From Flavobacterium noncentrifugens (GTDB taxonomy: Bacteria; Bacteroidota; Bacteroidia; Flavobacteriales; Flavobacteriaceae), in the NCBI RefSeq assembly GCF_900100375.1, contig NZ_FNEZ01000001.1:486304-550303 (forward strand): a stretch of DNA of 64,000 nt, given 5' to 3'. How positions within the stretch are numbered: position 1 is the first letter of the stretch; each line of letters starts with the position of its first letter. Position numbers and translations under genes: made by a program. This document shows positions 17,923 through 26,601 of this stretch, piece after piece. Under the pieces are notes generated by a model, which was given only the letters and a program-made list of their open reading frames with translations, was not told where the DNA came from and did no database searches.

Positions 17923-20900
17923 ATGAAGACAAAAATTACTTTGCTCTGCCTTCTGGCATTTTTATTTTTCATTCCCAATTTGGAGGCGCAATGCACCAGC
18001 GGCGGTTGGTACCCTCCCCGCGTCATTGAACCAGACCCATCTTTGTTTTTGCAAACCATTAATGACGACACTTATGGAGATGACTTTGCTGAAATATGGG
18101 CGTATACGAATCATGTATACACTTTCAGCACTTCGATTGCGACGGATTACATTACCATTACCAATGAAAACAAAACTGTAGTGTATGCTTCCGGCTATGC
18201 GGGCATTACCTGGCAGCCGGCGAGCAATCAGATCATGCGTTATTACATCCATTCAAATTCCAACTGTGATGACAATCCCATTCTTACCCGCAGGACACGT
18301 TATCTGGAAACCAATTATTCCGATTTCAATCCGGCGTGTGCTGCTCCAACGGCCTCTTCAGTTGCCACCATCACTTCAAGCTCAGCCAATTTAAGCTGGA
18401 CTGCGCCTGCTGCCATTCCGCAATCGGGTTACGACCTTTACATTAGTTCTTCAAATACGACGCCGACGATACGTACGACTCCATCGTTTCAACTCAATAA
18501 TGCCACTACTACACAATTCTTAAATGGATTAAACGCAGCAACTACCTATTATTATTGGTTGCGTTCTAAATGTACCATCGGAATCGGAGATTGGGTTTAC
18601 CGCGGCAGTTTTACAACGACAGGTTCGGTGGCAGCAGGATGCAATAGCGCGACCAACGGATTATTTCCACCTTATAATATTACACCAAATTGTACTGACG
18701 GCTATCAAACCATTACAGATCAGAGTTGGGCAGGCGAATATTCTAATGTGAATGTTGTTGCCAACAGGCAATATTCTTTCTCCAGCTCGGTAACCACCGA
18801 TTACATCACGATCACCAATGCAGCAGGAACGGTTTCTTATGCCAACGGTCCACAGCCGGTAATCTGGAATTCCGGAAGCACAGTTGGCGTGATCCGCTAT
18901 TTCCTCCATTCCAATGCCAATTGCAGCAGCGAGAATGTAAACAGGTCACGCTACATTAGATGTGCAGATGCTGTAAGTTGCACACCGCCATCAAACCTGG
19001 CCGTTTCGAATATTACATCCAATTCCTGTAAAATGTCTTGGACCGCAGCGGCAACATTGCCATCTTCTGGGTATGACCTTTATATCGTTACAACAAACAC
19101 CGCACCTGATGCAAATACTGTTGCTACAGTAACAAGTACAAATCCTACAGTTTCTTTAAACGTAGCAGCAGGCACAACCTATTATTACTGGATACGCTCA
19201 AATTGCGGCGCTACGACAGGAACATGGATTTCGGGTGGGAATTTCACCACTCCGGCCGCATTGACTTGTAACGGTGCAGTCAACGGATTGTATCCCAATG
19301 CGACTTTTACGCCAGCATGTTCGGGAAATGCCGAGCAAATCGTTGCTGACGCCTGGGCAGGCGAATATTCAAATGTAAATGTGTTGGCAAACAAGCAATA
19401 TACATTTACAAGTTCGGTTGCTACCGATTATCTGACAATTACCAATACCGCCGGAACAGCCGTTTTGGCAAGCGGAGTAACCCCTTTAATCTGGGCTTCG
19501 GGTACTACATCAGGGGTTGTACGTTACCATTTAAATACGAATGCAAACTGTGGAACGCAGAATACATCAAGAACACGCTCGATCAGATGTTCCGATGCTG
19601 TTGTTGCAAACTGCGGTGTACCGACTGCTTTGACAGTTTCCAACATTACTTCAAATTCAAGCCGACTGACCTGGACTGCGCCTGCAACTGCGCCTGCTTC
19701 CTACGACCTTTATATCATCACGACAAATACAACTCCTACTGCCAATACGACTGCTACGTTAACAAACACGAGCACAAGCATAGGTGTGCTACAAGGACTG
19801 GCTGCCGGCACTACCTATTATTACTGGATCCGCTCCAACTGCGGGACTTCAAAAAGCGCATGGGTTTCGGGCGGGAATTTTACGACTGTAGCTGCATTGA
19901 TCTGCAACGGTGCGATCAACGGATTGTATCCTAATGCGACTTTTACACCAGCTTGTTCAGGAAATGCAGAGCAAATCGCTGCTGATGCCTGGGCGGGTGA
20001 ATATTCAAATGTGAATGTATTGGCAAATAAGCAATATACGTTTACAAGTTCAGTTGCTACCGATTATCTGACGATTACGAATGCTGCCGGAACAATAGTT
20101 TTTGCAAATGGGCCAACGCCTTTAAACTGGGCTTCAGGCAATACATCAGGAGTGATTCGTTACCATTTGAATACCGATGGAAACTGTGGAACCCAGAATA
20201 CATCAAGAATACGTTCCATTAAATGTGTGGATGCAACACCTGGATGCGGAGATCCAACCAACCTGGTAGTCTCAAACGTGACATCTAATTCATTCCGCAT
20301 TACCTGGATCGCGCCGGATACGGCACCAAGTTTAGGATATGAATTGTACGTCGTATCGAACGGCATCGCGCCAACTGCAAACACCATTCCTACCCACGTA
20401 AGTCTTAACGATAGCGTATGGGTACTGAGCGGTTTCAGTCCGGCAACAAATTACAATTACTGGGTACGCTCGAATTGCGGTTCGTTAAAAGGAAGCTGGG
20501 TTTATGGTGGAAGTTTCGATACCATTCCTTCATTTAGCTGCAATGGCGCATCATACGGGCTTTTCCCGGAAGATTCCATCCAAACAGCTTGCAACGGAGG
20601 CAATGAAGTGATTTCTGAAGTAAGCCGTGCCGGAGAATATTCAAACGTTTACATCAATTTTGGTTTGCATTATGTATTTACAAGTTCCATCGCAACGGAT
20701 TACATCACGATCACAAACGCTTCAGGAACCGAACTTTATGCAAGCGGACTTACGCCATTGACTTGGTCATCCGGCAATAATGTAGGGGTCATTCGCTATT
20801 ATATTCACAGCAATTCCGCTTGTGGCGAGGAGGCCCAGATGATTCGCGCAAAATCGATAAAGTGCGATACTACACTGGCTGTTAACAGTCCATTTTCTGA

Positions 20901-21138
20901 AAACGAAATGAAAATGTATCCAAATCCAAGTGCGGGGCAATTCACTGTTGATACAGCAAACATCACCGCCGATACCATTGTGCTTACCGACAATTTGGGC
21001 AGGGTCATCAACATGCGCAAACCCAATTCGGCTATGACGACGTTAACGGTCGATGGCCTTTCTGATGGGATTTATTATGTGAAAATCAACTATCAGGACA
21101 AGCATGTTATTAAAAAGTTAGTTCTTAAAAAGAATTAA
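17923..21138 (+). CDS. Large secreted repeat protein with FnIII domains and T9SS sorting signal
   Basis: This 1071-residue protein has a signal peptide (cleavage after NLEA, near residue 22). It alternates five copies of a roughly 110-residue cysteine-containing module (WAGEYSNVNV...TDYITITN...RYxxHxNxxC) with four fibronectin III domains. A T9SS type A domain ends it (about 990-1071, MYPNPSAGQFTV...IYYVKINYQDKHVIKKLVLKK). No catalytic motif is seen. It is best read as an extracellular adhesin or glycan-binding surface protein, although its ligand is unknown. Several WxSGNxxGVIRY strands suggest a beta-sandwich. It is monocistronic with a strong terminator. Confidence 0.8.
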   Translation: MKTKITLLCLLAFLFFIPNLEAQCTSGGWYPPRVIEPDPSLFLQTINDDTYGDDFAEIWAYTNHVYTFSTSIATDYITITNENKTVVYASGYAGITWQPASNQIMRYYIHSNSNCDDNPILTRRTRYLETNYSDFNPACAAPTASSVATITSSSANLSWTAPAAIPQSGYDLYISSSNTTPTIRTTPSFQLNNATTTQFLNGLNAATTYYYWLRSKCTIGIGDWVYRGSFTTTGSVAAGCNSATNGLFPPYNITPNCTDGYQTITDQSWAGEYSNVNVVANRQYSFSSSVTTDYITITNAAGTVSYANGPQPVIWNSGSTVGVIRYFLHSNANCSSENVNRSRYIRCADAVSCTPPSNLAVSNITSNSCKMSWTAAATLPSSGYDLYIVTTNTAPDANTVATVTSTNPTVSLNVAAGTTYYYWIRSNCGATTGTWISGGNFTTPAALTCNGAVNGLYPNATFTPACSGNAEQIVADAWAGEYSNVNVLANKQYTFTSSVATDYLTITNTAGTAVLASGVTPLIWASGTTSGVVRYHLNTNANCGTQNTSRTRSIRCSDAVVANCGVPTALTVSNITSNSSRLTWTAPATAPASYDLYIITTNTTPTANTTATLTNTSTSIGVLQGLAAGTTYYYWIRSNCGTSKSAWVSGGNFTTVAALICNGAINGLYPNATFTPACSGNAEQIAADAWAGEYSNVNVLANKQYTFTSSVATDYLTITNAAGTIVFANGPTPLNWASGNTSGVIRYHLNTDGNCGTQNTSRIRSIKCVDATPGCGDPTNLVVSNVTSNSFRITWIAPDTAPSLGYELYVVSNGIAPTANTIPTHVSLNDSVWVLSGFSPATNYNYWVRSNCGSLKGSWVYGGSFDTIPSFSCNGASYGLFPEDSIQTACNGGNEVISEVSRAGEYSNVYINFGLHYVFTSSIATDYITITNASGTELYASGLTPLTWSSGNNVGVIRYYIHSNSACGEEAQMIRAKSIKCDTTLAVNSPFSENEMKMYPNPSAGQFTVDTANITADTIVLTDNLGRVINMRKPNSAMTTLTVDGLSDGIYYVKINYQDKHVIKKLVLKKN
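18658..20850 (+). repeat. Long tandem repeats of 627-636 bp inside the secreted repeat protein
   Basis: Equivalent module positions fall at 18658, 19285, 19921 and 20557, giving periods of 627, 636 and 636 bp, all whole codons. The units at 19285 and 19921 are close to identical over about 180 bp, with mostly third-position changes. Confidence 0.85.
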
Positions 21139-21162
21139 TATTTTCATATAGAGTTTATTCAT

Positions 21163-21192
21163 AAAAGCCCCGCGTTCAGCGGGGCTTTTTCA
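21163..21192 (+). terminator. Strong rho-independent terminator
   Basis: The stem AAAAGCCCCGC / GCGGGGCTTTT with a 5-nt loop and T-run lies 24 nt after the stop of the repeat protein. Confidence 0.95.
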
Positions 21193-21295
21193 TTTGAACA
21201 GGCTTGATTTTTTTGTCTGGCAGTAGTTACATATATGGTATGAAAACGAGGCAGCTTTGTTAGAGCCATTGGAAAATGAATATCAAATGCAACAG

Positions 21296-21333
21296 CCACA
21301 AAAAAAGCACTTACAAATTGCTTTATAAGTGCT
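21296..21333 (-). terminator. Terminator downstream of the tRNA gene
   Basis: On the minus strand AGCACTTA pairs with TAAGTGCT (plus-strand arms 21306-21313 and 21326-21333) and is followed by a T-run. It lies 15 nt beyond the 3' end of the tRNA. Confidence 0.8.
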
Positions 21334-21347
21334 TGATTGTTAAGAAG

Positions 21348-21421
21348 TGGTCCCACCTGGGCTCGAACCAGGGACCACCTGATTATGAGTCAGGTGCTCT
21401 AACCAGCTGAGCTATAGGACC
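21348..21421 (-). tRNA. tRNA with CAU anticodon (Ile2 or elongator Met)
   Basis: A complete 74-nt cloverleaf can be drawn: acceptor GGTCCTA / TGGGACC, D-arm with AGCTCAGCTGGTTAGAGC, anticodon arm CCTGA-CTCATAA-TCAGG and T-arm with GGTTCGAGCC. The 3' CCA is not encoded. Anticodon CAU may read AUG or, if the C is converted to lysidine, AUA. The acceptor pairs C4-G69 and C5-G68 are those recognised by TilS in E. coli tRNA-Ile2, which leans towards Ile2. An initiator role is unlikely because the first pair is G-C. Confidence 0.93.
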
Positions 21422-21539
21422 GGTTAGGAGGTGCAATATTACTACTATTTTCGGTTCGTTCCAAATGTTTGCAGGGGATTTTTGAAATTTTGCCGTACCA
21501 AAATATATCCAAGATCCTGCAACAATCTGATCCACCGGT

Positions 21540-21941
21540 TTATGAAATTTCCTGGCACAACTCAATCAACACGCCATTTGTGGATTTTGGATGCAGGAAT
21601 GCGACCAATTTATTGTCGGCGCCTTTCTTTGGAATTTCGTTTAATATGACAAAGCCTTCCGATTTTAATCGCGCGATCTCGGCAATAATATCTTCCACAT
21701 CAAACGCAACATGATGAATGCCTTCGCCTTTTTTCTCGATAAATTTTGCGATCGGACTTTCCGGGTTTGTGGCTTCGAGCAGTTCGATCTTGTTTGGGCC
21801 ATTCCTGAAAAACGATGTGTTTACGCCTTCTGAGGCCACTTCTTCCGATTTATAGGGCGCCGCACCGAAGAGTTTTTCAAAGACAAGATTCGAAACTTCA
21901 AGGTTTTTTACGGCAATTCCGATGTGTTCTATTTTTCTCAT
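21540..21941 (-). CDS. mce: Methylmalonyl-CoA epimerase
   Basis: The preferred ATG gives 133 residues starting MRKIEHIGIAVKNLE; an ATG four codons earlier is possible. The protein is a two-module vicinal-oxygen-chelate fold, with metal ligands in EHIGIAV, GIHHVAFDVEDI and GVLIELCQ. It interconverts the (R) and (S) forms of methylmalonyl-CoA, linking propionate and succinyl-CoA metabolism. It stands alone between the tRNA and a dispersed repeat. Confidence 0.92.
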   Translation of the reverse strand: MRKIEHIGIAVKNLEVSNLVFEKLFGAAPYKSEEVASEGVNTSFFRNGPNKIELLEATNPESPIAKFIEKKGEGIHHVAFDVEDIIAEIARLKSEGFVILNEIPKKGADNKLVAFLHPKSTNGVLIELCQEIS

Positions 21942-21996
21942 GATGTAAGTCATTGCTTGATTCTAAATCCAAAAGTACTCATTTATGGTAGATTTT

Positions 21997-22098
21997 GCGT
22001 TAGGGATAGCAGTGGAAATCCTTTAAAGATTTCCTGTAGTACAATGGAAGGAAATCTTTAAAGATTGAAACGGATAGCCCGGCCGCAGGCAACGCCCA
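21997..22098 (+). repeat. Dispersed intergenic repeat, copy 1
   Basis: This 102-bp element opens GCGTTAGGGATAG and ends GGATAGCCCGG...CAACGCCCA. Its centre is a perfect 14-bp hairpin, CTTTAAAGATTTCC / GGAAATCTTTAAAG (22021-22034 and 22050-22063). A diverged copy in the opposite orientation lies at 23791-23896. Confidence 0.8.
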
Positions 22099-22179
22099 TA
22101 TTGCCACATTTGCGTTCGCAATGACAATAATGTTTACTCAGTACCTTAGCCACTCGCCTGCTTTCTAACTAAAAAATCG

Positions 22180-22187
22180 TATTTTTG
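22180..22187 (+). promoter_or_regulatory. -7 element directly before rbfA
   Basis: TATTTTTG ends only 4 nt before the rbfA ATG, which would place the transcript start at or next to the start codon. No TTG is found at the ideal upstream distance, so confidence is modest. Confidence 0.4.
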
Positions 22188-22191
22188 CCCC

Positions 22192-22584
22192 ATGGAAACG
22201 AACAGACAAAAAAAAATAGGCGGTGTCATCCAGAAAGATCTGGTGGATATTTTACAGGGCGAAATCAGGAAAAACGGCATTTCTAACCTCGTAATTTCCG
22301 TATCAAAAGTACTCGTGACTTCCGATTTGGGCGTCGCAACCGTGCATTTAAGCATTTTCCCACAGGAAAAAGCAGCCGAAACATTGGCCGCGATCAAATC
22401 GAACACACCACTCATCAAGCACGATCTTGCCCAACGCGTAAAAATGCAATTGCGCAAGGTGCCGAACCTTACTTTTTATATTGACGACTCTTTGGATTAT
22501 ATCGAAAAGATCGACAAAGCGCTGAGCCAGAAAGAAAATCCGATCGAAAACCGCGACCTGCTCGAACGCCGCAGGAAATCTTAA
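22192..22584 (+). CDS. rbfA: Ribosome-binding factor A
   Basis: This 130-residue protein has a single KH-like fold. It contains QKKIGGVIQKDLVDILQGE, VSKVLVTSDLGVATVHLSIFP and LRKVPNLTFYIDDSLDY, the three conserved RbfA segments. It binds the 30S subunit and helps mature the 5' end of 16S rRNA. The stop is 3 nt before the permease start, so the two genes are co-transcribed, a pairing known in Bacteroidetes. Confidence 0.95.
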   Translation: METNRQKKIGGVIQKDLVDILQGEIRKNGISNLVISVSKVLVTSDLGVATVHLSIFPQEKAAETLAAIKSNTPLIKHDLAQRVKMQLRKVPNLTFYIDDSLDYIEKIDKALSQKENPIENRDLLERRRKS

Positions 22585-22587
22585 ACC

Positions 22588-23787
22588 TTGAATTTTCCGT
22601 TTTACATAGCCAGACGTTACCTTAAAAGCGCCAGTAAAAATAATGCGATCAACATTATTAACGGCATCGCTTCTGTGGGAATTATTGTTGGCGCGATGGC
22701 ACTTTTCGTAGTGTTGTCGGTGTTTAGCGGACTCAAGCATTTCAGCCTGTCATTCAGCAACGACTTCGATCCCGATCTAAAAGTCAGCAGCACACTCGGG
22801 AAATCATTCTTCATTTCTCCCGACCAGGAATCCAAAATCAAAAAAATTACCGGAATTTCTGCCTCATCAAAAATCATTGAAGAGCGCGTGCTTTTTGTGT
22901 TTAACGGAAAAGAGCAGGTTACGTATTTAAAAGGTGTCGATTCTTTATTTTCAAAAGTCAACGACGTCAAAAAAATTATGTTCCAGGGCGAATGGCTTGA
23001 TCCGAATTCCTCGCAGGTTGTTGTCGGAAACGGTGTTTCACAAAAGTTATCGATGGGTTTGTTTGATTTCAACAATCCGTTTGAAGTCTTTGTGCCAAAA
23101 CCCGGACGAGGCACGATCGAATCTGCCGAACAGGCTTTCAATAAGTTCACACTCGCACCTGTTGGCATTTATGCCATCAGCGAAGACCTGGACGACAAAT
23201 TCGTTTTCGCCGATCTCGGTTTAACCCAGGCTTTGCTCGAATACAAACCCAGCCAGGTTTCAGCAATTGAAATCAAACTGGCACCTAAAGCGAGTGAAAG
23301 CAACATTAAAAGCCAACTCGAGGTTATTTTCAACCAAAAAATCACCGTTAAAAACCGCGCACAACTCAACGCCAGCCTTTACAAAATGCTGAATACCGAG
23401 AATATTGCCGTGTATTTAATTTTTACTTTGGTGATTATCGTTGCGCTTTTTAACTTGGTTGGCGCTCTGATCATGATGATTTTAGACAAGAAAGGCAACT
23501 TAAAAACACTGTATAATTTAGGCACCGAAGTTTCGGCCCTAAGGAAAATATTTTTACTTCAAGGCACTTTATTAAGCATACTTGGCGGTGCATTCGGTTT
23601 GTTCCTCGGAATTATCATCGTCTTGATCCAGCAAAAATTCCAACTCGTCAAAATCACAGAAAACCTGGCTTATCCGGTTGTTTTCTCGATGCAAAATGTG
23701 GTTGTCGTTTTGGGGACGATCATCTTACTCGGTTTTATCGCGTCGGTCATTGCGTCAAGCCGCGTTACGAGAAAGTTGCTGGAATAA
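22588..23787 (+). CDS. FtsX-like ABC permease (LolC/LolE-type)
   Basis: This 399-residue protein appears to start with TTG, reading MNFPFYIARRYL, the usual N-terminus of LolC/E-like permeases. One membrane span lies near residues 25-48. A large periplasmic domain follows (about 50-265), then three spans near 275-300, 318-345 and 365-390. This MacB/LolCDE topology fits a permease that releases lipoproteins from the inner membrane or transmits force to the periplasm. No ATPase gene is adjacent. Coupling to rbfA is positional only. Confidence 0.85.
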   Translation: MNFPFYIARRYLKSASKNNAINIINGIASVGIIVGAMALFVVLSVFSGLKHFSLSFSNDFDPDLKVSSTLGKSFFISPDQESKIKKITGISASSKIIEERVLFVFNGKEQVTYLKGVDSLFSKVNDVKKIMFQGEWLDPNSSQVVVGNGVSQKLSMGLFDFNNPFEVFVPKPGRGTIESAEQAFNKFTLAPVGIYAISEDLDDKFVFADLGLTQALLEYKPSQVSAIEIKLAPKASESNIKSQLEVIFNQKITVKNRAQLNASLYKMLNTENIAVYLIFTLVIIVALFNLVGALIMMILDKKGNLKTLYNLGTEVSALRKIFLLQGTLLSILGGAFGLFLGIIIVLIQQKFQLVKITENLAYPVVFSMQNVVVVLGTIILLGFIASVIASSRVTRKLLE

Positions 23788-23790
23788 ATC

Positions 23791-23896
23791 TGGGCGTTGC
23801 CTGTGGCCGGGCTATCCGCTGCAATCTTTTAAAGCTTTTCCTTTCGTTGCACTACAGGTCAATCTTTAAAAGGATTTTCACTTCTATCCCTAACGC
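23791..23896 (-). repeat. Dispersed intergenic repeat, copy 2 (inverted)
   Basis: Read on the minus strand, this 106-bp element matches copy 1 at both ends (GCGTTAGGGATAG and GGATAGCCCGG...CAACGCCCA). The central hairpin is kept, but both arms carry one extra T or A (CTTTTAAAG / CTTTAAAAG), a paired change. Confidence 0.8.
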
Positions 23897-23990
23897 AAAC
23901 GCATAATCATCAAAAATTACCTAAAAACCTGTAGCCATAGGCTATACTGACAGGTCGCTTTGCAGCAATGAATGGTGCCTAAAAAATAAA

Positions 23991-24054
23991 ACCATTAAGG
24001 GATTAAGAAAATTAAGAGAAACGCAACGCTTCATTTTCTTAATCCCTTAATGGT
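23991..24054. repeat. Perfect 22-bp inverted repeat with 20-nt loop
   Basis: The arms at 23991-24012 and 24033-24054 are exactly complementary, starting ACCATTAAGGGATTAAG. The hairpin lies in the non-coding gap between the LolC/E-like gene and dusB. Neither side has a T-run long enough for a simple terminator. A shorter related motif occurs near 49503. Confidence 0.75.
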
Positions 24055-24104
24055 AAAACTTAATAAAATTTACGGTCGGAATTCAATTCACATACTGTCA
24101 TTCC

Positions 24105-24134
24105 CAAAAAAAATTGCCCCATTTCGGAGCAAAA
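24105..24134 (-). terminator. Rho-independent terminator after dusB
   Basis: On the minus strand TTGCTCC pairs with GGGGCAA (one G-U pair, 5-nt loop) and is followed by eight or more T residues. Confidence 0.7.
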
Positions 24135-24168
24135 TCTTTTAATATTTAAATTTTCAAATCTTTCAATC

Positions 24169-25161
24169 CTAAATAAACACATAATCCGAAAACGCTTCCC
24201 GGATTTCCTCAAAAACGCGGTATAAACCTTCAGCATTGTCTGTAGTTACGAGTTTTTGCCTGTATTCTTTAAAATTCGCGATTCCTTTAAAATAATTTGT
24301 ATAATGGCGGCGCGTTTCTACAATGCCAACCCACTCGCCTTTCCATTCCATCGCCCAGGTCAGGTGGTTTTCTGCAGCTTCAATCCTGTCGGCCATTGTT
24401 GGCAAAGCTAGTTTTTCACCGGTTTTAAAGTAATGTTTGATTTCGTTAAAAATCCATGGATAACCAATGGCAGCGCGGCCAATCATGATTCCGTCAACAC
24501 CGTATTTGTTTTTATATTCTAAAGCTTTTTCTGGGGAATCTATATCGCCGTTTCCAAAAATCGGCATCGTAATCCTCGGATTGTTTTTTACACGGGCAAT
24601 ATGCGACCAGTCGGCTTCGCCTTTGTACAATTGTGCCCGCGTTCTTCCGTGAATCGACAGCGCCTGAACGCCTATATCCTGCAACCTTTCGGCTACTTCA
24701 TCAATATTGATCGAATTTTCATCCCAGCCCAAACGCGTTTTTACCGTTACGGGCAAATTCGTACTTTTAATTACGGCTTTTGTCAAACGCACCATCAAAT
24801 CAACGTCTTTCAGCACTGCGGCACCTGCGCCTTTACACACGACTTTCTTCACCGGACAGCCAAAATTAATATCGATCAGATCCGGATTTACTGTAGAAAC
24901 AATTTTTGACGACAAGGCCATCGCTTCTTCATCACCACCAAAAATCTGGATTCCCACCGGGCGTTCATAATCAAAAATATCAAGCTTTGCGCGGCTTTTG
25001 ATCGCATCGCGGATCAATCCTTCAGACGAAATGAATTCGCTGAACATCAAATCGGCGCCATGCGTTTTGCACAAACGACGGAATGGCGGATCGCTGACGT
25101 CTTCCATCGGCGCCAAAAGCAGCGGAAATTCGGGTAATTCTATGTTGCCAATTTTAATCAT
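24169..25161 (-). CDS. dusB: tRNA-dihydrouridine synthase B
   Basis: This 330-residue TIM-barrel flavoprotein starts MIKIGNIELPEFPLLLAPMEDVSD. It has the active-site strand INFGCPVKKVVCKGAGAA (catalytic Cys102), the FMN-binding SIHGRTRAQLYKGEADW and IMIGRAAIGYPW. It reduces specific uridines in tRNA D-loops with NADPH. A well-spaced promoter abuts the start codon. Confidence 0.94.
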   Translation of the reverse strand: MIKIGNIELPEFPLLLAPMEDVSDPPFRRLCKTHGADLMFSEFISSEGLIRDAIKSRAKLDIFDYERPVGIQIFGGDEEAMALSSKIVSTVNPDLIDINFGCPVKKVVCKGAGAAVLKDVDLMVRLTKAVIKSTNLPVTVKTRLGWDENSINIDEVAERLQDIGVQALSIHGRTRAQLYKGEADWSHIARVKNNPRITMPIFGNGDIDSPEKALEYKNKYGVDGIMIGRAAIGYPWIFNEIKHYFKTGEKLALPTMADRIEAAENHLTWAMEWKGEWVGIVETRRHYTNYFKGIANFKEYRQKLVTTDNAEGLYRVFEEIREAFSDYVFI

Positions 25162-25165
25162 GGCG

Positions 25166-25194
25166 CAAAATTACGGAATTCTGTCGAATGTCAA
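25166..25194 (-). promoter_or_regulatory. Promoter of dusB, possibly giving a leaderless mRNA
   Basis: The minus strand carries TTG (25192-25194), an 18-nt spacer and TAATTTTG (25166-25173). Only CGCC separates the -7 box from the ATG, so transcription would begin at or near the start codon. Confidence 0.65.
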
Positions 25195-25311
25195 ACGAAC
25201 GAACGACGAACGAATAAAAATCGTGAAAAGAATGGAGTGCCGATAAATTACTCAATCTTACGAAATGAAACCGTTCAGCGGTCGTTTGTCATTAAACATT
25301 CGACTTTTCAA

Positions 25312-26601
25312 CTACTTCCTATGGTCAAAAAAATGAATCGGCTTCCGGCTCATCGGATTAAAAATAAGTTGGTTTAAAATGGTTGTCGAAGTGAAAATAA
25401 TTTTTGGCGTCACGCGCAGTTTCGCCCGGAAATGGTCCTTGATCTCATGTAAAAACGCTTCCGATTCCTGCTTCACAGCAAGTTTGATCACAATTTCATC
25501 CGTTCCCAGATCATTCGTATAAATTTCGATAATATGGCTTTCAATGTTGCCAAAACCCGTCAAAACATCAGTCATTGCCGGCGGATATAAAGTAGTCCCT
25601 TTGTATTTGATCATTTGCTGTTTTCGGCCAACAACCGGCCCAACACGCAAGGTATTTCTGCCACAGGCGCATGGTTCGTGGTGCAATCTTACAATGTCTC
25701 CGGTCTTAAAACGCACGAGCGGCATGGCTTCAATGCCCAAAGTGGTAAAAGTCAGTTCGCCGGGTTCTCCATTTTTTACCGGTTGGTTGTGGTCATCCAA
25801 TGTTTCAACGATGATCAATTCCGGGTGGTGATGTCCGCCATTTGCGTGTTCGCATTCGGTAAAAGCAGTGCTCATTTCTGTCGAAGCATACGTGGAATAC
25901 AATTTAACATTCCATTTATCGGTGATTTTTTTTGCCAATGCATTATCGGTAAAATCCTGTTTTCGAAGTGATTCCCCAATACAAACAGCACCTTTGACAC
26001 TAGAATTGTTGTAGTCAATATTGTGCGCTTCGGCATATTCGATCAATTTTAATAAAAAAGACGGAACCGTAATTAAATATGTCGGTTTGTACTTTTTGAT
26101 CGAATCCCATTGCAGTTCCGGAATTCCGGCGCCCACACGAATCACGCCAACTTTCATCTTCCGCAAGCCTAAAAAATAAGCCAGTCCGGCCATAAACCGT
26201 CTGTCGATCGTAGTCATCAATTGCACAACATCGCCTTCCTTGATTCCGGCGCAATCGAACGAAATTGCTTCATTATAAGCCAATCGTTCCAAATCGTCGT
26301 CGGTCATACCAAACGTCACCGGATCGCCCAAAGTGCCTGAAGTCGTCGCGTAATCAATGATTTTATTTTGGGGCACACATAAAAAATCATCGTTAAAGTG
26401 CTGCAGGTCGGCTTTTGTCGTCACCGGAAGCTTTTGCAAATCTTCTAACGTTTTTATATCAGAAACCGAAATATTTTGTGCTTCAAAAAGCCTTTTGTAA
26501 TACGGTGAATTTTTGCTCACATACCCAAGCGCATCAACAAGTTTTTGTTCTTGAAACGCTTTGATTGCTGCCGGATCTGCCAATTCTATTTTCGGGATCA
26601 T
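25312..26601 (-). CDS. PaaK-like (phenylacetate-CoA ligase family) adenylating enzyme of the flexirubin cluster
   Basis: This 429-residue ANL enzyme has the nucleotide loop DYATTSGTLGDPVTFG (about 84-98), the YSTYASTEMS core (235-244), LVRFKTGDIVRL and a small C-terminal lid domain. Two Cys/His clusters (CEHANGGHHHP near 250 and HEPCACG near 310) resemble the metal site of PaaK-like ligases. It probably activates 4-coumarate, made by the ammonia-lyase of this cluster, as an acyl-AMP for loading onto CoA or an acyl carrier protein. Its start overlaps the stop of the C45 acyltransferase by 4 nt (ATGA), and it is the last gene of the cluster. Confidence 0.8.
   Translation of the reverse strand: MIPKIELADPAAIKAFQEQKLVDALGYVSKNSPYYKRLFEAQNISVSDIKTLEDLQKLPVTTKADLQHFNDDFLCVPQNKIIDYATTSGTLGDPVTFGMTDDDLERLAYNEAISFDCAGIKEGDVVQLMTTIDRRFMAGLAYFLGLRKMKVGVIRVGAGIPELQWDSIKKYKPTYLITVPSFLLKLIEYAEAHNIDYNNSSVKGAVCIGESLRKQDFTDNALAKKITDKWNVKLYSTYASTEMSTAFTECEHANGGHHHPELIIVETLDDHNQPVKNGEPGELTFTTLGIEAMPLVRFKTGDIVRLHHEPCACGRNTLRVGPVVGRKQQMIKYKGTTLYPPAMTDVLTGFGNIESHIIEIYTNDLGTDEIVIKLAVKQESEAFLHEIKDHFRAKLRVTPKIIFTSTTILNQLIFNPMSRKPIHFFDHRK

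Noticed and set aside
21348..21421. tRNA gene as an integration site for a mobile element
   Set aside because: No integrase, no repeated tRNA 3' end and ordinary core genes on both sides.
21997..23896. Inverted repeats considered as the ends of an insertion sequence
   Set aside because: The genes between them are rbfA and a LolC/E-like permease, with no transposase and no visible target-site duplication.
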